Source: CAYZWU01 sp964482235 (lineage in GTDB: Bacteria; Planctomycetota; B15-G4; CAYZWU01). From it: a DNA stretch of 64,000 nt. This document shows positions 1 through 11,578 of this stretch, piece by piece (position 1 is the first letter of the stretch; every line of letters begins with the position of its first letter). The translations under genes and the position numbers were made by a program. The notes beneath the pieces were generated by a model, which was not told the DNA's origin, ran no database searches, and was given only the letters and a program-made list of their open reading frames with translations. Location: contig CAYZWU010000007.1 of the NCBI GenBank assembly GCA_964482235.1, positions 62,001 through 126,000 of the forward strand, in the 5' to 3' direction.

Positions 1-178
1 CGTGGCGGCGCGGCAGGCGTGGAGCTTTTCCCGTCCAACGAAAGGGAATAAAAGAGGATTGGCCAGGTCATTTTCTTCCTGATACCATGCTTCCCTAGGC
101 GACTCATCCTGGCGGAAATCACCATGAGGAAGGAATACGGATAGACACGCTCTCGCTCCCGAAACGAAGGAGACTGAA

Positions 179-607
179 ATGGTTCAACGCCTTTTACTCA
201 CTGCCGCCTCTGTCGGTGTTGCGCTTGTTCTGCTCATGGTCGGATCGTCCTGCGACTGCTCCGATCCGACGGATTCCGGCAGCTCCGGCTCGACGGAGTC
301 GGAAAGTACATCAAGCCCCGAGATCAAGGAACAGGTTCAGCTCTCCATCGAGGGAATGACCTGAGGCCACTGCAACGCCGTAGTTACGGCGGCGCTGAAA
401 AAATGTCCCGGCGTGGCTCAGGTGACCGTTGACCTGAACGCCGGCACGGTTCTGGTGAAGGGCGACGAGCTCGACAGCGCGGCACTCAAGGCAGCGGTGG
501 ATAACACGGACTACGAAGTCCTCGAAGTAACGGGACCGGACCCGATCAGCACGGAACAGGCCCCGGCCGACGAGGTGGAGAAGGATGGCGAAGGCGCCGG
601 ATCATGA
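179..607 (+). CDS. Probable selenoprotein: exported HMA-domain (MerP/CopZ-like) metal-binding protein
   Basis: Conceptual 142-residue protein read through an in-frame TGA at 362-364 (residue 62). Residues 1-25 form a hydrophobic signal with a cysteine at 25 that could be a lipid-attachment site (the lipobox is imperfect); a Ser/Glu-rich linker follows. Residues 54-117 are a classic heavy-metal-associated fold. The diagnostic GMTCxxC loop reads GMT-TGA-GHC, so TGA stands exactly where the first metal-binding cysteine belongs, and the rest of the domain (LKKCPGV, VTVDLNAGTVLVKG) continues in the same frame to the stop at 605-607. A good ribosome site (aaggag) precedes the ATG. A stem-loop sits at a bacterial SECIS-like distance after the TGA. 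HMA proteins bind Cu(I) or Hg(II); the gene precedes a copper-oxidase operon containing a SCO gene, so a role in periplasmic copper handling is possible (inference). The alternative is a nonsense pseudogene. Confidence 0.82.
376..391 (+). promoter_or_regulatory. SECIS-like stem-loop downstream of the in-frame TGA
   Basis: Six-base perfect stem CGCCGT/ACGGCG closing an AGTT loop, which starts 17 nucleotides after the TGA at 362-364. Known bacterial SECIS elements lie inside the coding region just after UGA, with a small loop bearing a G about 16-37 nucleotides away; spacing and loop composition fit. This is assessed by eye; no folding energy was computed. Confidence 0.6.
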
Positions 608-652
608 AGGCGGCATGACCGTTCCCTTGCCTGCTCTTTTTTGTTCGGCATT

Positions 653-672
653 GCCGGATTTCCGGCCTTTTT
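653..672 (+). terminator. Rho-independent terminator after the HMA gene
   Basis: GCCGG/CCGGC hairpin with a four-base loop, followed at once by a run of five T. It separates the HMA gene from the actA operon. Confidence 0.65.
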
Positions 673-830
673 CATTGCACGGTCGATCTGCGGGACTATT
701 AATTTCAGAGTCGGTTTTCCCACTAGATCGATGTGAAAACAGTTCTTTTGTCTCATCGTTCGAATCTTCACCTGCATGCAACAAGTTGGTGATTTTTCCC
801 AGGTGTCTGTAGGGATACCCTGGAGCTCGT

Positions 831-1418
831 ATGTTTACGAAGAAGTTTGAGCGTCGCATCCACATTGCCGCCGGCGTCGTACTCTTCTCTCTCGTGCTGG
901 GTTTCGCTTTCGGCGCCTACGCGCTCTGGCCGGCCAACCTGGAAGAGGGCTATCAGCCCGAGCAGCCGATCGAGTTCTCCCACGCCACCATGGCCGGGAA
1001 GCACCAAGTCGACTGTCTCTACTGCCACTCTTGCGCCGAGAAGGGCCGGTTCGCCACGATTCCCCCGACCTCCACCTGCATGAAGTGCCACAAGGAGATC
1101 AAGCCGAAGAACTCCAAGGGAGAGCTCCTGCCCGACATGGTCAAGCTCTACCGGTACCACGAGAGCGGCGAGCCGATCCTGTGGGAGAAGGTCTACGATC
1201 TTGCCGATTTCGTCTACTTCGATCACAGCCGCCACGTGAACGAGGGGGTCGAGTGCATGGAGTGCCACGGCGACGTGGAAAAGATGGACCGCGTGCAGCG
1301 CGTCCACTCGCTCAAGATGGGGTGGTGCCTCGAGTGCCACAAGGAACCGCCGCCCGAGGGAAGCCCGCCGTGGCAGAAGACGCGGGCTCCCATTTACTGC
1401 TCGACATGCCATCGGTAA
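831..1418 (+). CDS. actA: Alternative Complex III pentaheme cytochrome c subunit ActA
   Basis: 195-residue membrane-anchored periplasmic multiheme cytochrome. One N-terminal transmembrane helix (about residues 10-32) is followed by five CxxCH sites at residues 62, 83, 142, 166 and 190, the heme count expected for ActA. It passes electrons from the quinol-oxidising complex towards cytochrome c or the oxidase. First gene of an ordered actABCDEF-SCO-oxidase operon; a tggag ribosome site lies six bases before the ATG. Gene order and heme number together make the assignment firm. Confidence 0.93.
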   Translation: MFTKKFERRIHIAAGVVLFSLVLGFAFGAYALWPANLEEGYQPEQPIEFSHATMAGKHQVDCLYCHSCAEKGRFATIPPTSTCMKCHKEIKPKNSKGELLPDMVKLYRYHESGEPILWEKVYDLADFVYFDHSRHVNEGVECMECHGDVEKMDRVQRVHSLKMGWCLECHKEPPPEGSPPWQKTRAPIYCSTCHR

Positions 1419-1438
1419 GCCCCGAACGGAGCATCCTG

Positions 1439-4400
1439 ATGAAAGCGGATGAAAAAAACTCCGGCCGAATCCATCCTTCCGCCCTGCGGGGCCGCGGCCT
1501 TCCCTCGAGGGAGGACTCGGCCGGCGTCGGGCTGTCCGGGCCGGACCGGGAAGAATCCTCGGCCATGAGCCGCCGCTCGGTTCTCAAGTTCATGGCCGCC
1601 TCGGCCGTCCTCTCCACCGGATTCCTGGGCTGCACGCGCAAGCCTCCGCGCAAGATCGTGAGCATGGCCGACCAGCCGGAGTACAGCCGTCCCGGAATCC
1701 CCCTCTACTACGCCTCCACATGGACCGAGGGATCCGTTCCCTACGGGATCATGGTGAAAACCCTGGACGGCCGTCCCGTCAAGGTGGAAGGCCTGCCCGG
1801 CTTTCCCCTGAACCGGGGAGCCACGAATGCGGCCATGCAGGCGTCGCTGCTCGGGCTCTACGATCCGACCAGGCTCAAGGGGCCGAAGAAGGGCAAGGCG
1901 TCGATCTCCTGGGAGAAGGCCGATGCCGCCCTGGTCGAGGCGATCCGGAACGCCCGGTCCACCGTCCTGATCACACGGTCGAACCTGGGACCGTCGGAGC
2001 GGGCGATGGTCGAGCGGTTCTGCCGCGCTGCCGGCAATGCCCGCCACTTCGTTCACGAGACCGTTCACGACGGGCCGCGCCGCTCGGCGTGGAAGAAGAT
2101 CTACGGCCCGGCGTCCGGGAAGGGCGAGGGAGGCGAGCTCACCCCCGACCTCTCGAAGGCCCGGGTTGTCGTGAGCCTCGACGCCGACTTCCTCGGCACC
2201 GACGGCCCGTTTCTCGAGGCGATCCGCCATTTCGCCACGACGCGCCGTCCCGATCCGAAGAACCCCGACGCGGCGCCCCTGTCGCGCCTCTACGCGGCCG
2301 AGTCCGACATGACGGTCACCGGGTCCAATGCGGACCACAGGATCCCCCTGCGGCCTTCCCTGATCCTCCCGCTCGTCCAGGCGATCCGTGCCGCCCTGGA
2401 AGGACGAAAAGGCGAACTCGAAGCCCTGGCGAAGAAGGAGGATTACGACATCGAGGTGCTTCAGGCGCTGGTGAAGGATCTCGACTCCCATCGCGGCGCC
2501 TCGGTTGTGCTCGCCGGACCTCACCTTCCCGAATCGGTCCATGCCGCGGTCTGTCTTCTGAATCATGCGATCAAGGCGCCCGGCGCGACCCTGCGCTGGA
2601 ACCCGGCGCCCCCCGCGCTCGAGGTGACCGATCCCTCGGAGATCGCCGCGGCCCTGAACGCCGGTGTGGACAACCTCATCCTCCTGGGAGTCAATCCGGT
2701 CCATGACTGGCCCGGCGGCGGCTTCGAGAAGCTGCTGGCCCGCTCGCCCTTCAGCGTGGGGCACGGGCTTCTTGCCGACGAGACCGTTTCGACCTGCACG
2801 ATCTCCCTGCCGAGCAGCCACAACCTGGAATCGTGGAACGACGCGGCGCCCTGGTCCGCGTTCCGGTCCCTCTGCCAGCCCGTGATCGCGCCCCTGCACG
2901 ACACGCGGCAGGAGGCCGAGTCGCTTCTACGATGGACCAGGCTCCTCGAGCCGGAAGACGGCAGCTTGAAGGAGTGCCGCGACTGGCACGATTTCCTGCG
3001 CAGCGAGTGGAAGGGAATCCTCGCGAACGAGGGGGATGATTTCATCCGGGCCTGGGAGGCGAACCTGCGGCACGGCTTCGCCGGCGCCTTCTACACCTAT
3101 CCCTTTCCCGAGCCGAACCGCGAGAGGGCCGAAGCCCTGGCAGGCGCAAGCTCCGCTCGGCCGGGCGGCCTAGAGGCGGTGATCAAGCCGCACCACGCCC
3201 TGCACGACGGCCGGTTTGCGAGCAACGGCTGGCTTCATGAGCTTCCCGATCCGGTGAGCCGCCTCGTCTGGGACAACGCGGCCGCCGTCGGTCCGGCCAC
3301 GGCCCGCGAGCTCGGTGTCGAGGAGGGCGATCTGGTGACCCTCTCCTCCGGCAAGAGGAAGATCATGATCCCGGTCCTGGTCCAGCCCGGCGTGGCCCCC
3401 CGCACGGTGGTCGTCACCCTCGGGCACGGGCGGACCCGCGCCGGCCGGCTCGGCAGCAAGGTCGGTGTCAACACCGCGGCTCTTCTCGGCGACGGGGGAG
3501 CGGGCGGCACGGCCTGGCTTCTTCCCGACGTAAAGATCGCGCGCACGGGAAGGACGCATCGCCTGGTGCGAACGCAGACGGCCTTCTCGATGGATGACCG
3601 GCCGATCGTTCTTCACGGCACGACGCAGGAGTTCGCCGGGAACCGGGACTTCGTCAAGGATCGCCGGCACGTGCCCGAGAAGATCCAGCTTCACGACGAG
3701 TTCGACTACTCCGAGGGCCGCAAGTGGGCCATGGCGATCGATCTCGGCGCCTGCGTGGGCTGCGGCGCCTGCATAACCGCCTGCCAGGCCGAGAACAACA
3801 TCCCCATCGTGGGGAAGGACGAGTGCGGCCTCGGCCGCGAGATGCACTGGATGCGGATCGACCGCTACCACGAGGGCGACGAGGAGAACCCGGAAGTCCT
3901 TCAGCAGCCCATGCTCTGCCAGCACTGCGACAACGCGCCCTGCGAGAACGTCTGCCCCGTCAACGCCACCGCGCACAGCGACGACGGGCTCAACGACCAG
4001 ATCTACAACCGCTGCGTGGGGACGCGGTACTGCGCCAACAACTGCCCCTACAAGGTGAGGCGCTTCAACTTCTACAACTACAGGAAAGAGGAGGAGGGAT
4101 CGCCGACCCTCGAGCTGGCCCACAACCCGCAGGTCACGGTCCGCATGCGCGGCGTGATGGAGAAGTGCTCCTTCTGCGTTCAGCGGATCAACGAGGCGGA
4201 CTTCCGGACGAAGAGGCCGGGCCGCCACATCCCCGACGGCACGGTCCGCCCGGCCTGCCAGCAGGCCTGCCCGGCCGGAGCGATCGTGTTCGGCGACGTG
4301 AACGATCCCAAAAGCCGCGTGGCGAAGCTCGAGAAGTCGCCCCTGGCCTACCTGGTCCTCGATGAGCTCAACGTGAAGCCGAACGTCCGCTACCTGGCGC

Positions 4401-4491
4401 GCCTTCGCAATCCCCACCCCGACCTGGAGCACCGCTTCCGGAAGAAGACCGGCCACGAGGATCATGACGGCCGCGGAGAAGGGGGGCATCG

Positions 4492-4495
<4 letters not shown>
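1439..4495 (+). CDS. actB: Alternative Complex III iron-sulfur/molybdopterin-like subunit ActB
   Basis: 1018 residues. The start at 1439 is chosen after actA ends and gives a Tat-type signal (SRRSVLK at 44-50) followed by a possible lipobox ending at Cys65. Residues about 80-740 resemble the molybdopterin oxidoreductase fold, which in ActB carries no molybdenum cofactor. Residues about 760-960 are an NrfC-like ferredoxin region: CVGCGACITAC begins at residue 772, and further cysteine clusters (CQHCDNAPCENVCP, CVGTRYCANNCP, CSFCVQR..CQQACP) would hold four Fe-S clusters. Sits in the periplasm on ActC in the quinol:cytochrome c oxidoreductase. The stop overlaps the actC start (ATGA), indicating translational coupling. 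Confidence 0.92.
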
Positions 4496-5932
<1,437 letters not shown>

Positions 5933-5940
<8 letters not shown>

Positions 5941-6505
5941 TCAGGAGAAGAAACTCGTGGGCATGGCCGGACTCTTCGACACCCCCGATGCGCTGATCGA
6001 TGCCGCATCCGAGGTGCACCGGGCCGGCTGGGACAAGTGGGATTGCCACACGCCCTACCCGGTGCACGGCCTCGACCAGGCCATGGGGGTGCGGCGGTCG
6101 ATCATCCCGACGATCTGCCTGACGGCCGGATTCGTGGGCGCCGCGGTAGCCATGCTGATGCAGTGGTGGATGAGCGCCGTCGACTATCCCGTTCGCATCG
6201 GCGGGAAGCCGCTTTTCAGCTGGCCGGCCTTCGTGCCGATCACCTTCGAGTTCTTCGTCCTCTTCGCGGGATTGACCGTCATGGGCTGCGTGATCTTCTT
6301 CTGCCGCCTCGGCAGGTGGCACTCGCCCCTGCACGACTCGGGCATCATGCAGGAGGTGACGAGCAGCCGCTACGCCGTGGTGCTCGGAACGGACGGCGCC
6401 CGCTTCTCCAGGGAAACTGCAGCCGATCTGCTCGAGAAGAGCGGCTGCCGCGACATCAGGCCGGTTTTCGAGCTCGAGGAAGTCAAGGATGGATCCCTCC
6501 TGTGA
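5933..6505 (+). CDS. actD: Alternative Complex III subunit ActD (DUF3341)
   Basis: 190 residues with two transmembrane helices (about residues 55-80 and 97-125), typical of DUF3341/ActD. The N-terminal part has the family phrase GLFDTPDALIDAA and a cytoplasmic DCHTPYPVHGLD segment; the C-terminal part is a small soluble domain. Starts inside the end of actC (eight-base overlap) behind a ggagg site. Structural subunit without cofactors. Confidence 0.9.
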
Positions 6506-6540
6506 ACCGAGGGGAAATCTGGATTGTGAGAGTCTGATCG

Positions 6541-7206
6541 ATGGCTGAGAGCATGCTGGAAAAAAAGCTGAAGGGATGGCAGCCGGGATTCGTCCCCCTC
6601 GTCTTCAAGGCGTTCTGCGTCGTGATGATCGCTTCGGCCTTTGTCGTTCCGCTGATCTTCGTGGCCCTGCCGTTTCTCGAGCTCTTCAACGACATGGCGG
6701 TACAGCCGAAGGGGAAGACCCAGTCCCTCTACGGCAGGCTCGCCGGCGAGGAGGCCGTGGTGGAGAGGCTTCCGCCGAAGGGCGCCATCCCCATGGACCA
6801 CTTCCCCTATCACCTCGAGGGAAAGGACGAGAAGACGGCAAAGGAAGCCGAGGCGACGCTGACGAACCCGCTCCTGCGGACGGAAGAAAACATGCTCCTG
6901 GGAAAGAAGCAGTTCGAGATCTACTGCTGGACCTGCCACGGCAAGGGGGGGCTGGGAGACGGGCCGATCGTGGGGCCCGACCTCTTTCCCGCGCCTCCGT
7001 CGCTTCACACCGATACGGTCAGGAACTTCAAGGACGGAAGGATCTTCCACATCATCACCCGCGGCCAGAACACCATGCCGTCCTATGCCGACAAGCTGAC
7101 CCCGGAAGAACGATGGGCCGCGGCGCACTATCTTAGAGCGCTGCAGTACGCCCATGAACATGGCTCCACGGAAGAGAACGAGAAAGCCGAGGACGCGAGG
7201 AAATGA
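6541..7206 (+). CDS. actE: Alternative Complex III monoheme cytochrome c subunit ActE
   Basis: 221-residue membrane-anchored cytochrome c with one transmembrane helix (about 20-46) and a single heme site CWTCH at residue 129. A methionine in the QNTMPSY segment near residue 176 is the likely axial ligand. In ACIII this subunit carries electrons to the terminal oxidase. Overlaps actF by four bases. Confidence 0.9.
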   Translation: MAESMLEKKLKGWQPGFVPLVFKAFCVVMIASAFVVPLIFVALPFLELFNDMAVQPKGKTQSLYGRLAGEEAVVERLPPKGAIPMDHFPYHLEGKDEKTAKEAEATLTNPLLRTEENMLLGKKQFEIYCWTCHGKGGLGDGPIVGPDLFPAPPSLHTDTVRNFKDGRIFHIITRGQNTMPSYADKLTPEERWAAAHYLRALQYAHEHGSTEENEKAEDARK

Positions 7207-8423
7207 GCCCCAGCACCAGTCCAGCCACGGAAAACAACGCCGGCTCCGCCCGGGGGCGCGGTGCGGTCCGGTTCACCCTGGGGCTGACCGCCGTGGGCGC
7301 AGTCCTGAGCGCCGCGGCTCTCCTGATGGAAAGCGAGAGGGCGCGCTTCGGATTCGCCTGGCTCTGGGGCGTGACCTTCGTCTGGTCCGTGGTCCTGGGA
7401 AGCCTATTCTTCGTGGCGCTCCAGCACGTGACCCGGTCGGTCTGGTCGGTCGTTGTCCGGCGCGTGGCCGAGATGTTCGCCGCGCCGATCTGGGTCGTCG
7501 GCCTGCTCTTCGTTCCCGTGCCGCTCTTCACGATCTTCTTCGGCGAGTTTTCCCTCTTCCCCTGGGCCGATCCCGGCATCGTGTCGGGCGACCACGTGCT
7601 GGAAGGAAAGGCGCCTTACCTGAACAACACCTTCTTCGCCATCAGGGCGGCGATCTTCTTCCTGCTCTGGATCGGCTTCACCAGGTTCTTCGTCGGCAGC
7701 TCCGTGAGCCAGGACCGGGTCGGCGGCGACGATGCCACGATCCGGATGCGCCGCCTCTCCGCGCCCTTCCTCCTGATCTTCGCCCTCACGGTGACCTTCG
7801 CCTCCTTCGACTGGCTGATGAGCCTGGAGCCGCACTGGTTCAGCACGATCTTCGGCGTCTACGTCTTCTCCGGCATGGCGGCCGCCTCCCTGGCGGCGAT
7901 CACCATCGCCGTGGTCTGGATGCGGTCGCAGGGGAAGCTCGATCGGCGCATGGTCACCGGCGACCACCTCTACAACCTGGGCGGGCTGATCTTCGCCTTC
8001 ACCTGCTTCTGGGCCTACATCGCATTCTGCCAGTTCATGCTGATCTGGTACGGGAACCTGCCCGAGGAGACGGTCTACTTCGCCCACCGGGCGGAGCATG
8101 GGTGGAAGACGCTGTCCGTGATCCTGGCCGTGGTGCGCTTCGCCGTGCCCTTTTTGCTGCTCCTGAGCCGCGACGCCAAGTCGAGCCCGCGGATCCTCGT
8201 CGTCGCGTCGATTATCGTGCTGGCGGGCGAGCTCCTCGACCTCTACTGGCTGATCATGCCGCAGATCCATCACGAGGGGCCGATCCTCGGTTGGCAGGAG
8301 GCCGGGCCGCTCCTCCTGATGAGCGGCCTCATCGGCTTCTACCTGCTGCGTTTCCTGAGGCGGCACGACGCCGTGGCCAAGGGCGATCCACTGTTCGAGA
8401 AATCGCGTGAGTTTCATCTGTAA
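7203..8423 (+). CDS. actF: Alternative Complex III NrfD-like membrane subunit ActF
   Basis: 406-residue polytopic membrane protein, about ten predicted helices, paralogous in fold to ActC. The first 20 residues are polar (Ser/Ala-rich). It pairs with ActC in the membrane core of ACIII. Starts on the actE stop (ATGA overlap), and an aaggagg site right after its stop serves the SCO gene. Confidence 0.9.
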   Translation: MSPSTSPATENNAGSARGRGAVRFTLGLTAVGAVLSAAALLMESERARFGFAWLWGVTFVWSVVLGSLFFVALQHVTRSVWSVVVRRVAEMFAAPIWVVGLLFVPVPLFTIFFGEFSLFPWADPGIVSGDHVLEGKAPYLNNTFFAIRAAIFFLLWIGFTRFFVGSSVSQDRVGGDDATIRMRRLSAPFLLIFALTVTFASFDWLMSLEPHWFSTIFGVYVFSGMAAASLAAITIAVVWMRSQGKLDRRMVTGDHLYNLGGLIFAFTCFWAYIAFCQFMLIWYGNLPEETVYFAHRAEHGWKTLSVILAVVRFAVPFLLLLSRDAKSSPRILVVASIIVLAGELLDLYWLIMPQIHHEGPILGWQEAGPLLLMSGLIGFYLLRFLRRHDAVAKGDPLFEKSREFHL

Positions 8424-8442
8424 GGAGGTTGGTTTGATCGTG

Positions 8443-9276
8443 ATGAAGCCGGGAAAGATGATTCACCCGATGATCCCCCTCGTCCTGCTTGCAGCCCTGG
8501 CCCTGTTTCCTCCGGCCGACGCGGCTGAAGGGGAGAAGGTCCGGGAGTATGCCAACGATTCCACCGTGACCATGGAAGACAAGCTGGGCGGCATGGTCCC
8601 CCTCGATCTCGAGTTCAAGGATGAGGACGGGAAGACGGTCGCACTCTCCGATCTGGTCGAGCGGCCCACGGTCCTGATGCTCGTCTACCTCCGGTGCCGC
8701 AGCATCTGCATCCCAGTGATGCACGAGATGCAGCGGACCCTCGAAGAGATCGAGCTGGAGCCGGGAATCGACTTCGACGTGCTCACCGTCAGTTTCGACA
8801 TCGAGGACACGCCCGAGGTGGCGCGGCAGATGAAGGAGAAGCTCCTCGGCGGCATGGAGAGGAAGATCACGCCGGAGAGCTGGCGGTTTCTCACCGGTGA
8901 GGCGGACGACATCATGCGGCTCTGCGACGCCGTGGGATTCCGCTTTCGGCGCGAGGGCCCGGGATTCAACCACGTCGGCACGATCACGTTCCTCTCCCCG
9001 GAGGGGAAGATCGTCCGGTATCTCGAGGGCCTCGAGATCCTGCCGGCGGACATGAAGATGGCCGTGATCGACGCGGCCGAGGGCAACCCGAGGTCGTTCA
9101 TCCAGAAGATCCAGCGGCTCTGTTTCTCCTTCGATCCCGAGGGGCGCACGTACGTGCTCCAGATCAACCGCATCGTTCTGGGCGTGACGCTCGTTTTCGT
9201 GGGCGCCTTCCTGGTTTTCATCCTGCTGAAGGGGCGGAAGAAGAAAGCGCAAAGCGAGAAGGAGGATCTGGCCTGA
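8443..9276 (+). CDS. SCO1/SenC-type copper chaperone with C-terminal membrane anchor
   Basis: 277 residues from the ATG at 8443; the frame is open to 8407, and a TTG at 8434 lies closer to the aaggagg site and could be the true start. Signal peptide of about 28 residues, then a thioredoxin-like SCO domain with copper ligands CRSIC (Cys85, Cys89) and a distal His177 in FNHVG. A second hydrophobic helix near the C terminus (about 235-257) anchors it. SCO proteins deliver copper to, or reduce the cysteines of, the CuA site; the oxidase genes follow immediately (TGATG overlap). Confidence 0.9.
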   Translation: MKPGKMIHPMIPLVLLAALALFPPADAAEGEKVREYANDSTVTMEDKLGGMVPLDLEFKDEDGKTVALSDLVERPTVLMLVYLRCRSICIPVMHEMQRTLEEIELEPGIDFDVLTVSFDIEDTPEVARQMKEKLLGGMERKITPESWRFLTGEADDIMRLCDAVGFRFRREGPGFNHVGTITFLSPEGKIVRYLEGLEILPADMKMAVIDAAEGNPRSFIQKIQRLCFSFDPEGRTYVLQINRIVLGVTLVFVGAFLVFILLKGRKKKAQSEKEDLA

Positions 9277-10925
9277 TGTCTTCGAACGGAGCCGCAACCG
9301 ACACGGCCGCAGTCCCGGAATGCGGGAGCCTGGCGGGAACGAACTACCTGAACGCCCGCAAGGGCCTCCTGTCGTGGCTGACCACCACGGATCACAAGAG
9401 GATCGGCATCCTCTACCTGGTCCTCATCACCGCCTTCTTCCTGGCCGGCATGGTGATGGGGGTCCTGATGCGCCTCGAGCTGCTCTCGCCGGGCAGCCAG
9501 ATGCTCGACAACCAGGACTACAACCACGTGTTGACCCTGCACGGGGTCATCATGATTTTTCTCTTCATCATCCCGTCGATCCCCGCCATATTCGGGAACT
9601 TCCTGCTGCCGATCATGATCGGGGCCAACGACGTGGCCTTCCCTCGCCTCAACCTGGCCTCGTGGTACTGCTACGTGGTCGGCGCCCTTTTCGCCCTGTT
9701 CTCCCTTTTCTGCGGGGGGCCGGACACGGGATGGACGTTCTACATCCCTTACAGTTCCACCACGGACGCCAACGTCTTCCTGCCCATGACGGCGGCGTTC
9801 ATCCTCGGCTGGTCGTCGATCCTCACGGGTGTGAACTTCATCGCCACGGTGCACCGCCTGAGGGCACCGGGCATGAAGTGGTTCAAGATGCCCCTCTTCG
9901 TCTGGTCGATGTACGCCACGTCGTGGATCCAGATCCTGGCCACCCCGGTGGTGGGCATCACCCTCGTGCTGGTCCTGCTGGAGCGCTTCCTGGGGATCGG
10001 CATCTTCGATCCGGCCAAGGGCGGCGATCCGATCCTCTACCAGCATCTCTTCTGGATCTACTCCCACCCGGCCGTCTACATCATGGTCCTGCCGGCCATG
10101 GGGGTGGTGTCGGAGATCATCCCCGTCTTCTGCCGGAAGACGATCTTCGGGTACAAGTTCATCGCCTACTCGTCCCTGTCGATCGCGGGGATCGGGTCGC
10201 TCGTCTGGGCGCACCACATGTTCACCTCGGGGATCGCCGACTTCGCCCGGGTGCTCTTCTCGCTGCTGACCTTCCTCGTGGCCATCCCCAGCGGGGTGAA
10301 GGTCTTCAACTGGCTGGCCACGATGTACAAGGGGTCGATCTGGCTCGAGGTGCCCTTTCTCTGGGCGTTGATGTTCATCTTCACCTTCAGCATCGGCGGG
10401 CTCACCGGGATGATCAACGGCGCGCTTTCCACGGACATCCACGTCCACGACACGGCGTTCATCGTGGCGCACTTCCACTACACGATGTTCGGCGGAACGG
10501 GGGTGATGTTCTTCGCTGCGCTCCACTTCTGGTTCCCGAAGATGTTCGGACGGATCTACAGGAAGGGTCCGGCCATGATCAGCCTGATCGTCTTCTTCGT
10601 GGGTTACAACCTGCTCTACCTGCCGCTCTTCGCGGCCGGCATCGCCGGCATGCCGCGGCGGTACGCCGACTACCTCCCCGAGTTCGAGATCTACCACAAG
10701 CTCTCGACCTACGGTTCGTGGATCATGGTGCCCGCGCTGCTCCTGATGTTCGGCAACCTGATCTGGTCGGCCTTCAAGGGGCGCGGGACCGAGGCGAACC
10801 CCTGGGGCGGCGCGACCCTGGAGTGGTCCGTCCCGTCGCCGCCTCCCACGTTCCAGTTCGAGACGATCCCCGAGGTGACGCGCGGACCGTACGACTACGA
10901 AGACGAGGTGAAGAATGAGCGCTGA
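9276..10925 (+). CDS. ctaD: Cytochrome c oxidase subunit I, heme-copper A2 type (caa3)
   Basis: 549 residues with about 12 helices. The heme a ligand His89 is in TLHGVIMIF; the CuB ligands include His264 (YSHPAVYIM) and the WAHH pair at 313-314; the distal HFHY motif holds the heme ligands. The helix VI motif is YSHPAV rather than HPEV: the channel glutamate is absent and Tyr-Ser precede the His-Pro, as in A2-type oxidases such as caa3 enzymes of Thermus and Rhodothermus. Terminal reduction of O2 with proton pumping. Confidence 0.95.
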   Translation: MSSNGAATDTAAVPECGSLAGTNYLNARKGLLSWLTTTDHKRIGILYLVLITAFFLAGMVMGVLMRLELLSPGSQMLDNQDYNHVLTLHGVIMIFLFIIPSIPAIFGNFLLPIMIGANDVAFPRLNLASWYCYVVGALFALFSLFCGGPDTGWTFYIPYSSTTDANVFLPMTAAFILGWSSILTGVNFIATVHRLRAPGMKWFKMPLFVWSMYATSWIQILATPVVGITLVLVLLERFLGIGIFDPAKGGDPILYQHLFWIYSHPAVYIMVLPAMGVVSEIIPVFCRKTIFGYKFIAYSSLSIAGIGSLVWAHHMFTSGIADFARVLFSLLTFLVAIPSGVKVFNWLATMYKGSIWLEVPFLWALMFIFTFSIGGLTGMINGALSTDIHVHDTAFIVAHFHYTMFGGTGVMFFAALHFWFPKMFGRIYRKGPAMISLIVFFVGYNLLYLPLFAAGIAGMPRRYADYLPEFEIYHKLSTYGSWIMVPALLLMFGNLIWSAFKGRGTEANPWGGATLEWSVPSPPPTFQFETIPEVTRGPYDYEDEVKNER

Positions 10926-11568
10926 TGGGGCAAACAACGGGATCCGCGACAACCAGGCCGGCCACGCCGCCCATGCCGAGCATTACGATCCCGAGGCGAT
11001 CAAGATCGGGATGTGGCTCTTTCTCTTCACAGAGGTCCTGCTCTTCGGAACGCTCTTCATCGTCTACGGGGTTTACCTGTCCGACTTCACCTGGCAGTTC
11101 CGGAAGGGTTCGGCCGCGCTCAACATCCCGATCGGGGCGATCAACACGGTGATCCTGCTCACCAGCAGCCTCACCATGGCGCTCGCGATCGCGGCGCTCC
11201 AGCGGTCGAACAGGAAGCTCTGCTTCCGGATGGCCTCCTTCACCCTCCTCTTCGCCCTGGCGTTCCTGGTGATCAAGGCCTTCGAGTGGGGGGGGAAGTT
11301 CGAGCACGGGATCTATCCCGGTTCGCCGCTCTTCGAGGACCTGACCAAGGGGGAGATCGTCTTCTTCGGCCTCTACTTCACCATGACGGGGCTTCACGCC
11401 CTCCACGTCATCGTGGGCATGGCTGTGATCTTCTGGGCCATGGCCCTGGTGCGCACCGGCAAGGTGCACCAGGACCGCTCCGTCTTCCTGGAGAACACCG
11501 GGCTCTACTGGCATCTCGTGGACCTGGTCTGGATCTACCTGTTTCCTCTTTTCTATCTGATTTCGTGA
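10915..11568 (+). CDS. ctaE: Cytochrome c oxidase subunit III
   Basis: 217 residues with about five helices. Family signatures are KIGMWLFLFTEVLLFG, the KAFEW loop and the C-terminal YWHLVDLVWIYLFPLFYL. Overlaps the end of subunit I by 11 bases. A His/Ala-rich N-terminal extension of about 25 residues precedes the first helix. A fixed partner of subunit I with no redox centres. Confidence 0.94.
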   Translation: MSADGANNGIRDNQAGHAAHAEHYDPEAIKIGMWLFLFTEVLLFGTLFIVYGVYLSDFTWQFRKGSAALNIPIGAINTVILLTSSLTMALAIAALQRSNRKLCFRMASFTLLFALAFLVIKAFEWGGKFEHGIYPGSPLFEDLTKGEIVFFGLYFTMTGLHALHVIVGMAVIFWAMALVRTGKVHQDRSVFLENTGLYWHLVDLVWIYLFPLFYLIS

Positions 11569-11578
11569 GGATCGACCG

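Noticed and set aside
413..607. Independent 64-residue gene starting at a GTG
   Set aside because: It is the downstream half of the HMA protein in the same frame; it has no ribosome site and begins mid-domain.
1031..1438. N-terminal extension of ActB to 1031
   Set aside because: Overlaps actA out of frame; the ATG at 1439 gives a proper Tat/lipobox signal.
8685..10952. Long minus-strand open frame (755 codons) over the SCO, subunit I and subunit III genes
   Set aside because: It is the antisense of strongly supported oxidase genes in GC-rich DNA; composition is Arg/His/Asp-rich with no recognisable domain.
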